In this document: one piece after another, positions 8,141-15,325 of the stretch
How positions within the stretch are numbered: position 1 is the stretch's first letter
How the letters are laid out: the number at the start of each line of letters is the position of its first letter
Assembly: GCA_947476285.1 (NCBI GenBank)
Contig: CANJPU010000001.1
Coordinates: forward strand, 62,001 to 126,000
DNA: 64,000 nt
Source: Comamonadaceae bacterium
GTDB lineage: Bacteria > Pseudomonadota > Gammaproteobacteria > Burkholderiales > Burkholderiaceae_C
Direction: 5' to 3'
The notes under the pieces: model-generated
Told to the model about the DNA's origin: nothing
Database searches by the model: none
Seen by the model: only the letters and a program-made list of their open reading frames with translations
Translations under genes and position numbers: made by a program

Positions 8141-8748
8141 CAAAGTCAACGCCCGCAGCAACAGCCGCGCCCTGTTCGTCCGACAGCGATCAGATCAGCC
8201 AGAACATCAATGCTGTGCTCGATTTTTATGCGCGTGAGGATGAGAAGATGGGCTACTGGCAGCGGTGGATCGAACGCATCAGCAGTTTGATCGGGCAGCC
8301 GGCATTCCTGGGTTTGGCTCTGCTGGTGGTCATGCTCTGGATGGTTGGCAACACCGCCGCGCACATGATGGGCATGGAAGAATTCGATCCCGCACCATTT
8401 TTCTGGTTGCAAGGCGCCTTGACGCTGGCCGCGCTACTGACCACCACCATTGTGCTGATCAAGCAAAACCGGCTTGCTCAACTTGAAGAGCAAAGAGCAC
8501 ACCTGGATCTGAAGGTCACGCTGCTGACCGAGCAAAAGGCTGCCAAGATGATCGACCTGCTGGAAGAGTTGCGACGCGATCTTCCCAATGTCAAGAATCG
8601 GCCCGATGCCCAAGCCGCCGCACTGCAACAATCCATGAATCCAGATCTGGTGCTGGCGGCGCTGGATGAACGCGCCTTGCCTGATGCGGCAACCGTGGCG
8701 GTGAGCGAACCCGGCGATCAAGCCGGGAGCTTGGCCTCCAGGCAGTGA
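8137..8748 (+). CDS. DUF1003 membrane protein
   Basis: A 203-residue protein with two central transmembrane segments (about residues 54-76 and 86-108, within LALLVVMLWMVGNTAA and LQGALTLAALLTTTIVLI), followed by a helical, coiled-coil-like tail (KQNRLAQLEEQRAHLDLKVT, LLTEQKAAKMIDLLEELR). This is the DUF1003 layout. No biochemical role is known. ATG 8137 overlaps the BrkB stop by 4 bp. The 3' end runs 31 bp into the convergent LysR gene. The track-long extension upstream to 8035 lies inside BrkB and is not used. Confidence 0.85.
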   Translation: MTKSTPAATAAPCSSDSDQISQNINAVLDFYAREDEKMGYWQRWIERISSLIGQPAFLGLALLVVMLWMVGNTAAHMMGMEEFDPAPFFWLQGALTLAALLTTTIVLIKQNRLAQLEEQRAHLDLKVTLLTEQKAAKMIDLLEELRRDLPNVKNRPDAQAAALQQSMNPDLVLAALDERALPDAATVAVSEPGDQAGSLASRQ

Positions 8749-9626
8749 CGCACGAAATCTTGGGCGGCCGAGCCCAGATGTTTGGTCTTGTGCGTCACCA
8801 GGGCCAGACTGCGCTTCATGGCCGGCAGTGAGGTCTTGACTTCGCGCAGCCAGCCATCGCGAATCGCGTCCGCCACCGCACGGCGCGACAGGCAGCCCAG
8901 GCCGATGCCCGAGGCCACCGCGCGCTTGACCGCTTCGTTGCTGCCCAGTTCGAGCTCGATCTCCACCCTGCCTAGCTGCGCCGTGAGCCAGTTGTCGGAC
9001 GCCTCGCGCGTGCCCGAGCCGCGTTCGCGCAAGATCCAGCTGGCCTGCGCCAGGCGCCGCGCCGTGGCGGTGCGCGCCATCACCGGATGACCCGGCGCGG
9101 CCACCACGATCAATTCGTCCGTCATCCAGCGGCGTATCAGCAAGTCAGGATGCGAGCGGGCGCCCTCGATGAAGCCCACGTCCACATCGAAGCCGGCGAC
9201 TGCATCGAGCACTGCCCGCGTGTTGGCGATGTCCAGCCTGACCTGGCTGCGCGGATGCTGCTGCTTCCACTGCGACAGCAGCTTGGGCAGCAGGTACTCA
9301 CCGATGGTGAAACTGGAGGCCAGGCGCAAGGGTGCGGCATGCTCAGACGAATAAAGCGCCTCCACCTCAAGCGCCTGCTGGATCAGCCCGACCGCCCGCG
9401 GCAGCAGGGCTCGGCCATTCTCGTTGAGCATCAGACGGCGCCCCACCCGATCGAACAACTGCACGCCCAACGTCGCCTCCAGCTCGGCCAGCGCCGTGCT
9501 GGCGGCCGACTGCGAGCGCGCCACCCGGGCCGCAGCCGCACGGGTAGAGCCTTCCCGCGCCGTCGCGGCGAAGACCTCCAGCTGACGCAAGCTGATGCGA
9601 AGCCGCTGATCTGAAATATCGATCAT
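8718..9626 (-). CDS. LysR-family transcriptional regulator
   Basis: A 302-residue LysR-type regulator. The N-terminal winged helix runs over residues 10-70 (LRQLEVFAATAREGSTRAAA, then ARSQSAASTALAELEATLGV); the effector-binding domain follows, with the strand pattern HAAPLRLASSFTIGEYLLPKLL. Lys is absent from the usual effector pocket segment, so the ligand class cannot be guessed. It is divergent from the Bug-BKACE operon (9753 onward) and is presumably its regulator. A perfect dyad (9624-9642) covers its own start codon, consistent with autoregulation. Its 3' end overlaps the convergent DUF1003 gene by 31 bp. Confidence 0.92.
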   Translation of the reverse strand: MIDISDQRLRISLRQLEVFAATAREGSTRAAAARVARSQSAASTALAELEATLGVQLFDRVGRRLMLNENGRALLPRAVGLIQQALEVEALYSSEHAAPLRLASSFTIGEYLLPKLLSQWKQQHPRSQVRLDIANTRAVLDAVAGFDVDVGFIEGARSHPDLLIRRWMTDELIVVAAPGHPVMARTATARRLAQASWILRERGSGTREASDNWLTAQLGRVEIELELGSNEAVKRAVASGIGLGCLSRRAVADAIRDGWLREVKTSLPAMKRSLALVTHKTKHLGSAAQDFVRHCLEAKLPA

Positions 9627-9642
9627 AATGAACCGAATTATG
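9624..9642. promoter_or_regulatory. CATAAT-N7-ATTATG dyad, likely LysR site
   Basis: A perfect 6+7+6 inverted repeat in the LysR/Bug divergent promoter, its first three bases being the complement of the LysR start codon. Spacing and AT-rich arms fit a LysR-family recognition site. A diverged copy of this whole segment recurs at 15250-15297. Confidence 0.55.
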
Positions 9643-9752
9643 TGCTTTTCCGGCCAAGCGATGACACCTAGGATGCGGTCAGAGTCTATGCTGACCGAAG
9701 GTCACCGGTGAACGTCACACCGTCCTGGTTCGGCAACAACAGGAGGTCGAGA

Positions 9753-10739
9753 ATGATTGGTACTGGAAGACTCCGAGCCCTTGGCGGCTTTCTCATGGGC
9801 ACCATCGCCTGGTGCCTGATTGCCGCGCCCGCTCTCGCAGCCTATCCCGAACGTGCCATTCGCCTGATCGTGCCCTTTCCCCCCGGAGGAACCAGTGATC
9901 AGGTTGCCAGGCTGATTGCCACGCCGCTTGCCAACAGGCTCAAACAACCCGTACTGATCGAGAACCGCTCTGGCCTCAATGGCATCATCGGCACCGAAAT
10001 CCTCGCGCGTTCGGCACCAGACGGCTACACATTTGCCCTGCTGCCTTCAGGGCACGCCATCAACGGCAGTTTGAACACGCTCAGCTACGACACCGAGAAG
10101 AGCTTCACGCCGCTTCTGTTGATTGGCACGGTGCCACTGCTGGCAGTGGTCAATCCCGCATCGCCTGCCACCACGTTTCCCAAGTTCATCGAGATGGCCC
10201 GCACCGCGGCAAAGCCGATGAGCTTCAAGTCCGGAGGCATCGGTGGATCTGACCATCTGGCCACCGAGTTGCTGATGCGCAGCGCCGGCATCAAGATGCT
10301 CAATGTGCCCTACAAGGGAGACCCCCCCGCGGCAGTCGATCTGGCGGGCGGGCAGATCGACTTCGGTCTGTTCAACATCACCTCCGTGCTCCAGTTGGTG
10401 AAGGCGGGACGACTGCGCGCGCTGGCTGTCAGCAGCGAACAGCGCTCACCTTTGCTGCCCGACCTGCCCACGGTAGACGAATCAGGCGTCAAAGGCTATA
10501 CGGCCGGCTCCTGGCACGCCTTCTTTGGGCCTGCTGGCATGCCCGTTGACGTGGTGCGCCAGCTCAACACGGAGATGAACGCCATCCTCAAGACGCCGGA
10601 GATTGCCAAGCAACTGGCCGAGTTGGGCATCTCCATCGAAGGCGGCGGCCCGGACAAACTCGGCGGCTTTCTCTCGGTGGAGGTCGCCAAGTGGGCGCGC
10701 ATCATCCGCGACGCCGGCATCACTCCCGAGAAGAAATAA
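9753..10739 (+). CDS. Bug/TctC-family periplasmic receptor
   Basis: A 328-residue solute receptor. An N-terminal signal peptide (GFLMGTIAWCLIAAPALAAY) ends in Ala-x-Ala; the mature part opens YPERAIRLIVPFPPGGTSD, the canonical Bug ligand loop, followed by IENRSGLNGIIG, APDGYTFALL, LNVPYKGDPPAAVDLAGGQ and PDLPTVDESGVKG. ATG 9753 is chosen over an in-frame ATG at 9708 because a perfect AGGAGG (9741-9746) lies 6 bp before it and it places the signal peptide correctly. First gene of the LysR-controlled operon leading to BKACE, so it may import that enzyme's substrate or a precursor. Confidence 0.93.
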   Translation: MIGTGRLRALGGFLMGTIAWCLIAAPALAAYPERAIRLIVPFPPGGTSDQVARLIATPLANRLKQPVLIENRSGLNGIIGTEILARSAPDGYTFALLPSGHAINGSLNTLSYDTEKSFTPLLLIGTVPLLAVVNPASPATTFPKFIEMARTAAKPMSFKSGGIGGSDHLATELLMRSAGIKMLNVPYKGDPPAAVDLAGGQIDFGLFNITSVLQLVKAGRLRALAVSSEQRSPLLPDLPTVDESGVKGYTAGSWHAFFGPAGMPVDVVRQLNTEMNAILKTPEIAKQLAELGISIEGGGPDKLGGFLSVEVAKWARIIRDAGITPEKK

Positions 10740-10783
10740 CAGGTCCCTGCCCTTGCATTTTCACGACGACGAAGGAGACAAGC

Positions 10784-11839
10784 ATGCATTTTCTGGATGA
10801 CTCCCTGCTGCCGGAGAACCAGCCCAAGCTGGTGATTCAGGCAGCCCCCTACGGACCTGGCTGGCTGGTCAGCGATTCTGACGACATCCCAGTCAGCATG
10901 GACGCGCAGGTGCAAAAGGCACTTGACTGCTACAACGCTGGCGCGACGGTGTTGCACATCCACGTGCGGGAGGCCGATGGCAAGGGCTCCAAGCGGCTGT
11001 CGATGTTCAATGAACTGATCGCACGCGTGCGCGATGCCGTTCCTAAAATGCTGCTTCAGGTGGGTGGCTCCATTTCGTTTGCCCCGGAGAACGAAGGCGA
11101 AATTGCCCGCTGGCTCGATGTGGACACCCGGCACGCACTGGCCGAGCTGACACCCAAGCCCGACCAGGTGACCATCGTCATCGACACCAACCAGCTCAAC
11201 TTCATCGAGCTCACTTCCGAGGACGACATCCAGGGCACGTCCTGGGCCACACCAGAATACAAGCGGGCCTACAGCGAAATGATCGTTGAAGCCGGACCGG
11301 AGTTCTACAACGAACACCTCAAGCGGCTGATCGCCGCCAAGGTTCAGCCGCACTTCATGCTCATGCACATTCATCAGCTTGAGACTGTGGAGCGCATCAT
11401 CCGCAAGGGCACCTATACCGGACCACTCATCCTGAACTACGTTGCCGCCGCCGGTGGCGGGGCCGGCCATCATCCCGCCGACATGCTGGAATTCATCCGC
11501 CGCACGCCGGACGGCGCGGTGCTGACCATCGAAGCGACCATGCGTTCGGTGATTCCGATGTGCACGATTGCCATCGCACTGGGCCAGCACGTGCGCGTGG
11601 GCATTGAAGACAATCTCTGGCGGCGCAAGGGTGAGCGCATGACAACCGTACAGCAAGTAGAGCAGATGGTGCGCATCTCCCGCGAACTGGGCCGCGAGGT
11701 GGCCAGCGGGGAAGAAGCGCACAAGATCTACCAGATAGGTCAATACTGGGGCAGCACCGAGGAGACTCTGGCGCGACTGGGCCTGCCCCCAAATCGCAGG
11801 CCCGGCCAGGTCGGCACGCCCATTCGCAACGCCTGGTGA
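10784..11839 (+). CDS. beta-keto acid cleavage enzyme (BKACE, DUF849)
   Basis: A 351-residue BKACE-family enzyme. The family condenses a beta-keto acid with acetyl-CoA and releases acetoacetate plus a new CoA ester, using a Zn ion. The metal-binding pair is in VLHIHVRE (about residue 50), and the late TIEATMRSVIP supplies the acidic ligand region; NYVAAAGGGAGHHPADM and IEDNLWRRKGE match the phosphate/CoA-binding and C-terminal family segments. At 351 residues it is longer than the roughly 275-310 usual, mainly at both ends. A GAAGGAG site precedes ATG 10784. Operon with Bug, two unknown small proteins, SDR, Bug and CMD. The specific keto acid is unknown. Confidence 0.88.
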   Translation: MHFLDDSLLPENQPKLVIQAAPYGPGWLVSDSDDIPVSMDAQVQKALDCYNAGATVLHIHVREADGKGSKRLSMFNELIARVRDAVPKMLLQVGGSISFAPENEGEIARWLDVDTRHALAELTPKPDQVTIVIDTNQLNFIELTSEDDIQGTSWATPEYKRAYSEMIVEAGPEFYNEHLKRLIAAKVQPHFMLMHIHQLETVERIIRKGTYTGPLILNYVAAAGGGAGHHPADMLEFIRRTPDGAVLTIEATMRSVIPMCTIAIALGQHVRVGIEDNLWRRKGERMTTVQQVEQMVRISRELGREVASGEEAHKIYQIGQYWGSTEETLARLGLPPNRRPGQVGTPIRNAW

Positions 11840-11840
11840 A

Positions 11841-11918
11841 TTGTTGATGTCCGCACTGGGCGACTTCGTCACGGGCAGCACCTTCACGATCGACGGCGGT
11901 ATGCGCCGCAGCGTTTGA
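11841..11918 (+). pseudogene. severed C-terminus of a short-chain dehydrogenase
   Basis: Directly after the BKACE stop the frame reads LMSALGDFVTGSTFTIDGG then MRRSV and stop. This is the standard SDR carboxy terminus (..D-F-V-T-G-x-x-x-x-I-D-G-G-M). No Rossmann fold or catalytic segment precedes it, so it is a remnant of about 25 codons left by a deletion or replacement. The intact SDR downstream (12797) ends differently, so this is not a duplicate of it. Confidence 0.7.
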
Positions 11919-11943
11919 ATCAACAACCATCGGAGCCTGGAGC

Positions 11944-12402
11944 ATGAACATTCAACAACATCTGGAGAAGTGGCACCGCTTCGACTCGGCCCGCGGGCGC
12001 CTTGATCCGGTGGAAGACTTCGAGCTGTGGTTTTGGGCTCTGAGTTCAGCCGGCACCTCCATCATCAACGCGGCCCTGCACCAGCAAGGCATCACGGATG
12101 AAAACCGATACTTCGCGACGCAGATGCCGGACATCTATTGCGTGCCCGACGACAAAGGCATGTTGCGACACGCGATGGGGCGGCGCTGCGACTTGATCCA
12201 TGTGGGCATTCCCGAGATCGACGCCCCGCTCCCGCCCGATCTGCAGACGGCGTTTGCAGCCATGCATCAGATCGAGCAGTACCGAAATCCCTGCATACGC
12301 AATGTTCAGCCCGCCACACCCGAGGTGATCGCAACCTGTTCGGACTCCTACGCCCAGGTGATGCTGGCTGCGCGCGCGGCCCTAGGGGAGGCTCAGCCAT
12401 GA
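11944..12402 (+). CDS. unknown 152-residue protein, paralogue of the next gene
   Basis: I do not recognise a named family. The protein looks soluble and mostly helical, with no signal peptide or membrane segment. Its core AGTSIINAALHQQGIT aligns with AGTQLFNVCLHRLGIT in the next gene, and a later IEQYRNPCIRN aligns with IEQLRPGYVRG, so the two are related. Between these, this longer paralogue has an insertion (about residues 58-85) with DIYCVPDD and IHVGIPEID. A GGAGC site precedes the ATG, and its stop overlaps the next start (ATGA). Translational coupling of related small proteins suggests a heteromeric complex serving the BKACE pathway. Confidence 0.75.
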   Translation: MNIQQHLEKWHRFDSARGRLDPVEDFELWFWALSSAGTSIINAALHQQGITDENRYFATQMPDIYCVPDDKGMLRHAMGRRCDLIHVGIPEIDAPLPPDLQTAFAAMHQIEQYRNPCIRNVQPATPEVIATCSDSYAQVMLAARAALGEAQP

Positions 12403-12773
12403 AAGAGCAGCAACACGCCCATCGGGCCGAACGGGTCATGCGCTCCATGAGCAAGCTGGCGCCCCACGAGTATGAAATGCTGATCGAGGCCGCGATGATC
12501 GCGGGCACACAGCTTTTCAATGTCTGCCTGCATCGGCTGGGCATCACCGCCGAGGGTGAGGACGTCATGCACGCCGAATACCTCACGGGGCATCAGCGCA
12601 TCCGGATCAACCTGCTGGCCCCTGGTCTGGCTGAATTGCTCGATGAGATCGAGCAGCTCAGACCGGGCTATGTGCGGGGAGACTTTGCCCAGGGCGAGGC
12701 CGCCGCGCAGCGATGCGTCAAGGCCCTGCACGCACTCCATGAGCGCGCGCAGTCGATCACGCAAAGCACGTAG
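12399..12773 (+). CDS. unknown 124-residue protein, paralogue of the previous gene
   Basis: A small helical protein opening MKEQQHAHRAERVMRSMSKL. The shared core with its neighbour is AGTQLFNVCLHRLGIT, followed by IEQLRPGYVRGDF and a C-terminal helix CVKALHALHERAQ. It lacks the neighbour's central insertion. No catalytic motif is evident; the R-P-G-Y-V-R-G stretch is the most conserved-looking part. The start overlaps the previous stop by 4 bp. The longer upstream reading in this frame lies inside the previous gene and is discarded. The SDR starts 23 bp downstream. Confidence 0.75.
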   Translation: MKEQQHAHRAERVMRSMSKLAPHEYEMLIEAAMIAGTQLFNVCLHRLGITAEGEDVMHAEYLTGHQRIRINLLAPGLAELLDEIEQLRPGYVRGDFAQGEAAAQRCVKALHALHERAQSITQST

Positions 12774-12796
12774 TCCCATTCACAGCAGGAGCACAA

Positions 12797-13555
12797 ATGG
12801 ATCTCGGACTCAAGGGCAAATCGGTGCTGATCACCGGCGGCTCCAAGGGCATTGGCTTTTCCTGTGCCCAGTCATTCGCTGCCGAAGGCTGTGCCAGCCT
12901 GCAACTGGCCGCCCGCAACGAGGACGCGCTTCACAGCGCCGCCGCCGCCCTGCGCCAGCAATTCAAGGTCGAAGTCGGCATTCATGCGCTGGACCTGAGC
13001 ACAGCGGCGGATCGGCAGACTTTGCTGACACGTTGCGCTGGCGTCGACATCCTGATCAACAACGCGGGAGATGTTCCAGGGGGCTCCATTGAGACCATAG
13101 ACGCCGAGCAATGGCGGCAGGCGTGGGAGCTCAAGGTGTTTGGCTATATCGAGATGACCCGCTCCATGCTCGCCCACATGCGCCAGCGCCGCCAGGGCGT
13201 GGTGGTCAACGTCATTGGCATGTCCGCCCTGAATCCGAGCTACGACTACATCTGCGGTTGCACTGCGAATGCGGCACTCCATGCATTCACCCGTGGTGTC
13301 GGGCGAACATCGATGAATCAAGGCGTTCGCGTCGTCGGCGTGCTGCCACCCGCCACCATCACGGAACGGCTGGACAGGCTGATGAAGGCGCGCGCCCTGA
13401 GCCTGTATGGCGACGAGACGCGCACCGACCAGTTAATCAAGGACGGCATTTGGCCGCCACCGATTGCGCCGGCGCAAGTTGCCGACATGATCGTCTACCT
13501 GAGCTCGGCGCGTGCGAGTCAGCTCTCGGGCGTGGTCTTGGGACTGGGCGCGTGA
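12797..13555 (+). CDS. SDR-family protein with non-canonical active site
   Basis: A 252-residue Rossmann-fold protein. The NAD(P)-binding TGGSKGIG is at residues 13-20 and NNAG at 88-91. The usual Ser-Tyr-x3-Lys catalytic set is not intact: the NISS segment is N-V-I-G (138-141), Tyr151 is present, but the lysine position is Cys155 (YICGC). The tail ends SSARASQLSGVVLGLGA without the usual D-G-G. Ordinary proton relay is therefore unlikely; it may be a lyase, an isomerase or a non-catalytic subunit. Such lysine-less SDRs recur next to Bug/CoA clusters in my experience of the family, but the reaction is not known to me. Confidence 0.85.
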   Translation: MDLGLKGKSVLITGGSKGIGFSCAQSFAAEGCASLQLAARNEDALHSAAAALRQQFKVEVGIHALDLSTAADRQTLLTRCAGVDILINNAGDVPGGSIETIDAEQWRQAWELKVFGYIEMTRSMLAHMRQRRQGVVVNVIGMSALNPSYDYICGCTANAALHAFTRGVGRTSMNQGVRVVGVLPPATITERLDRLMKARALSLYGDETRTDQLIKDGIWPPPIAPAQVADMIVYLSSARASQLSGVVLGLGA

Positions 13556-13639
13556 GCACGCCCGATTGACATCGCTGCCCACGCAAGCCAAAGCGCCCCG
13601 GCCGCAAGCGGGACGCCATTTGAAACTGGAGGTGAAAAA

Positions 13640-14635
13640 GTGCCATTCGATTCCATTTCGCACAAGCGCCGCAAGTTGCTTCAACTCGCGCTCCCGAGCC
13701 TGATGCTTGCCGGCCTCCCGCGGGCCCAGGCCGCGGGCTTTCCGGAGCGACCGATCAAGATCGTGGTGGCTTATCCACCCAGCGGCTCTGCCGACATTCT
13801 CGCAAGGATGCTGGCCGTTCATCTTTCGCGCGACAACGGCTGGCAGGTGCTGGTCGAGAACCGTGCTGGCGCCGCCGGCGTGATCGGCACCGCCTATGTG
13901 GCCACATCGCCCGGGGACGGCTACACGCTGGTCCTGGGCTCGGGCGCCACCCATGGCAGTTTCGTGAGTCTCTACCCCTTGCTGCCTTACGATCCAGTGA
14001 AGGACTTTCTACCAATCTCCAATGTGGCTGCGCTGACCAGCCTGCTGGTCATTCACCCTTCTGTTCCGGTTCGCTCCGTGCAGGAACTCATTGCGTATAC
14101 CAAGGCCAATCCCGGCAAGCTGGCCTTTGGGTCTGGCGGGAATGGCTCCAATGCGCACTTGGCCATGGAAGTGTTCAACTACATGGCGGGAACAAAGATG
14201 CTGCACGTGCCCTACAAGGGCAACCCCCCTGCCTTGCAGGATCTGATTGGCGGCCAGATTCAGGTCATGGTGGCGAACATGCCCTCCGTGGTTCCTTTCC
14301 TGGACGGCAGCGGCAAGATCATTGCCCTGGCCACTGCCGCTCTGAAGCGAACGCCGGTCCTGCCCGATCTGCCTACCGTCGCGGAGTCTGGCCTTCCCAA
14401 CTACAACGCCGATGTGTGGCAGGGCCTGCTGGCGCCTGCCGGCACACCGCCGGCAGTCATCGCGACGCTCAATGCCGGGGTACGCAAGCTCATGAAGAAA
14501 CCCGAAGTGCTGGAACAACTGCGCAAGATGGGCGCGGCTCCAGTTGACAACACACCAGCGGAGTTCGCGGCGGAGATACAGTCCGACATCAAGACCTACA
14601 AGACGGTCGTGGAAGCCACTGGACTGAAGCTGTAA
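13640..14635 (+). CDS. Bug/TctC-family periplasmic receptor
   Basis: A 331-residue receptor, second of this operon. The N-terminus has KRRKLLQLALPSLMLAGLP, a twin-arginine-like signal (KRRK rather than strict RRxFL) ending at AQAAG; the mature part begins FPERPIKIVVAYPPSGSAD and keeps VENRAGAAGVIG, PGDGYTLVLG, HVPYKGNPPALQDLIGGQ and PDLPTVAESGLPN. The start is GTG at 13640, supported by CTGGAGG 7 bp upstream. Two receptors in one operon suggest two related substrates, or a transport receptor plus a sensing receptor as shown for some Bug proteins. Confidence 0.92.
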   Translation: MPFDSISHKRRKLLQLALPSLMLAGLPRAQAAGFPERPIKIVVAYPPSGSADILARMLAVHLSRDNGWQVLVENRAGAAGVIGTAYVATSPGDGYTLVLGSGATHGSFVSLYPLLPYDPVKDFLPISNVAALTSLLVIHPSVPVRSVQELIAYTKANPGKLAFGSGGNGSNAHLAMEVFNYMAGTKMLHVPYKGNPPALQDLIGGQIQVMVANMPSVVPFLDGSGKIIALATAALKRTPVLPDLPTVAESGLPNYNADVWQGLLAPAGTPPAVIATLNAGVRKLMKKPEVLEQLRKMGAAPVDNTPAEFAAEIQSDIKTYKTVVEATGLKL

Positions 14636-14659
14636 TCAACCCTTGTCAAAGGATCCCTC

Positions 14660-15217
14660 ATGGCCGGTCGCATCGGGCTTGTACCGCTGGATGAAGCGGA
14701 ACGACTGGCCGCGGAAATTGGCATCCCCGCCGCAACAGGTCGCTTGAACATCTTCCGCATGATGGCGCGCGACCCAACGGTGGCGCGTGCGGTCTTCACG
14801 CAGCACAACGCCCTGCGTCACGGCGGCAAGCTGCCTGACAGGCTGCGCGAACTCGTCATCATGCGCATCGCATGGCTTGAGCGTTCCGAATACGAATGGG
14901 CGCAGCATTGGGCCATTGCAAGCAGACTCGGCATGACGCCAGAAGATGTGCTGGCCGTCAGGAATTGGCGTATCTCGAGCCTCCTGAGCGACGCCGACCG
15001 CGCCGTGCTTGCCGCGGTCGACGACACCCTTGGAGGCGGCATGATCACAGACCCTGTCTGGGAATCATGCGTCGCGGTTCTCGGAAGCTCCGACGCGATG
15101 ATTGAGCTCGTGGTGGCAATCGGGCATTGGTCAGCCCTGGCACGTCTGTTTCGCAGCTTCGCGGTGCCACTGGAGAGCGGCATGACCAGCTGGCCTCCCG
15201 ACGGAATCGCGCCATGA
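14660..15217 (+). CDS. carboxymuconolactone decarboxylase (CMD)-family protein
   Basis: A 185-residue helical CMD/AhpD-superfamily protein. The core LPDRLRELVIMRIAWLERSEYEW, then AQHWAIASRLGMT (about residues 58-95), is the CMD signature with the conserved Glu and His. The redox C-x2-C of AhpD-type members is absent, so it is more likely a decarboxylase or lactone-type enzyme than a peroxidase. It closes the LysR-controlled operon, 24 bp after the second Bug gene. The family is broad and the substrate cannot be named. Confidence 0.85.
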   Translation: MAGRIGLVPLDEAERLAAEIGIPAATGRLNIFRMMARDPTVARAVFTQHNALRHGGKLPDRLRELVIMRIAWLERSEYEWAQHWAIASRLGMTPEDVLAVRNWRISSLLSDADRAVLAAVDDTLGGGMITDPVWESCVAVLGSSDAMIELVVAIGHWSALARLFRSFAVPLESGMTSWPPDGIAP

Positions 15218-15249
15218 CCCCATGCGGCGCCAGTCCGCGTGGATCATAC

Positions 15250-15297
15250 AATCTGAAATACCGATCATGATAAGTGAAAATATCTGCTTTTTCGCTT
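15250..15297 (-). pseudogene. copy of a LysR 5' end and its promoter
   Basis: Read on the minus strand, an ATG at 15268 gives M-I-G-I-S-D and then diverges, against M-I-D-I-S-D-Q for the LysR at 8718-9626. The DNA matches 9609-9656 closely (shared TCTGAAATA.CGATCAT, then ..TGCTTTT). The copied dyad has decayed to GATA-N8-TATC. It appears to be the left-over start and operator of a second LysR gene that once faced the molybdenum oxidoreductase operon. The active promoter for soeA-like transcription may still lie here. Confidence 0.55.
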
Positions 15298-15325
15298 AGC
15301 CGCGCACCCTTAACATGCAGTGACA

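Noticed and set aside
10496-11926. 476-codon antisense frame opposite BKACE
   Set aside because: The sense strand is a clear DUF849 enzyme with a ribosome site; the antisense frame has no recognisable motif.
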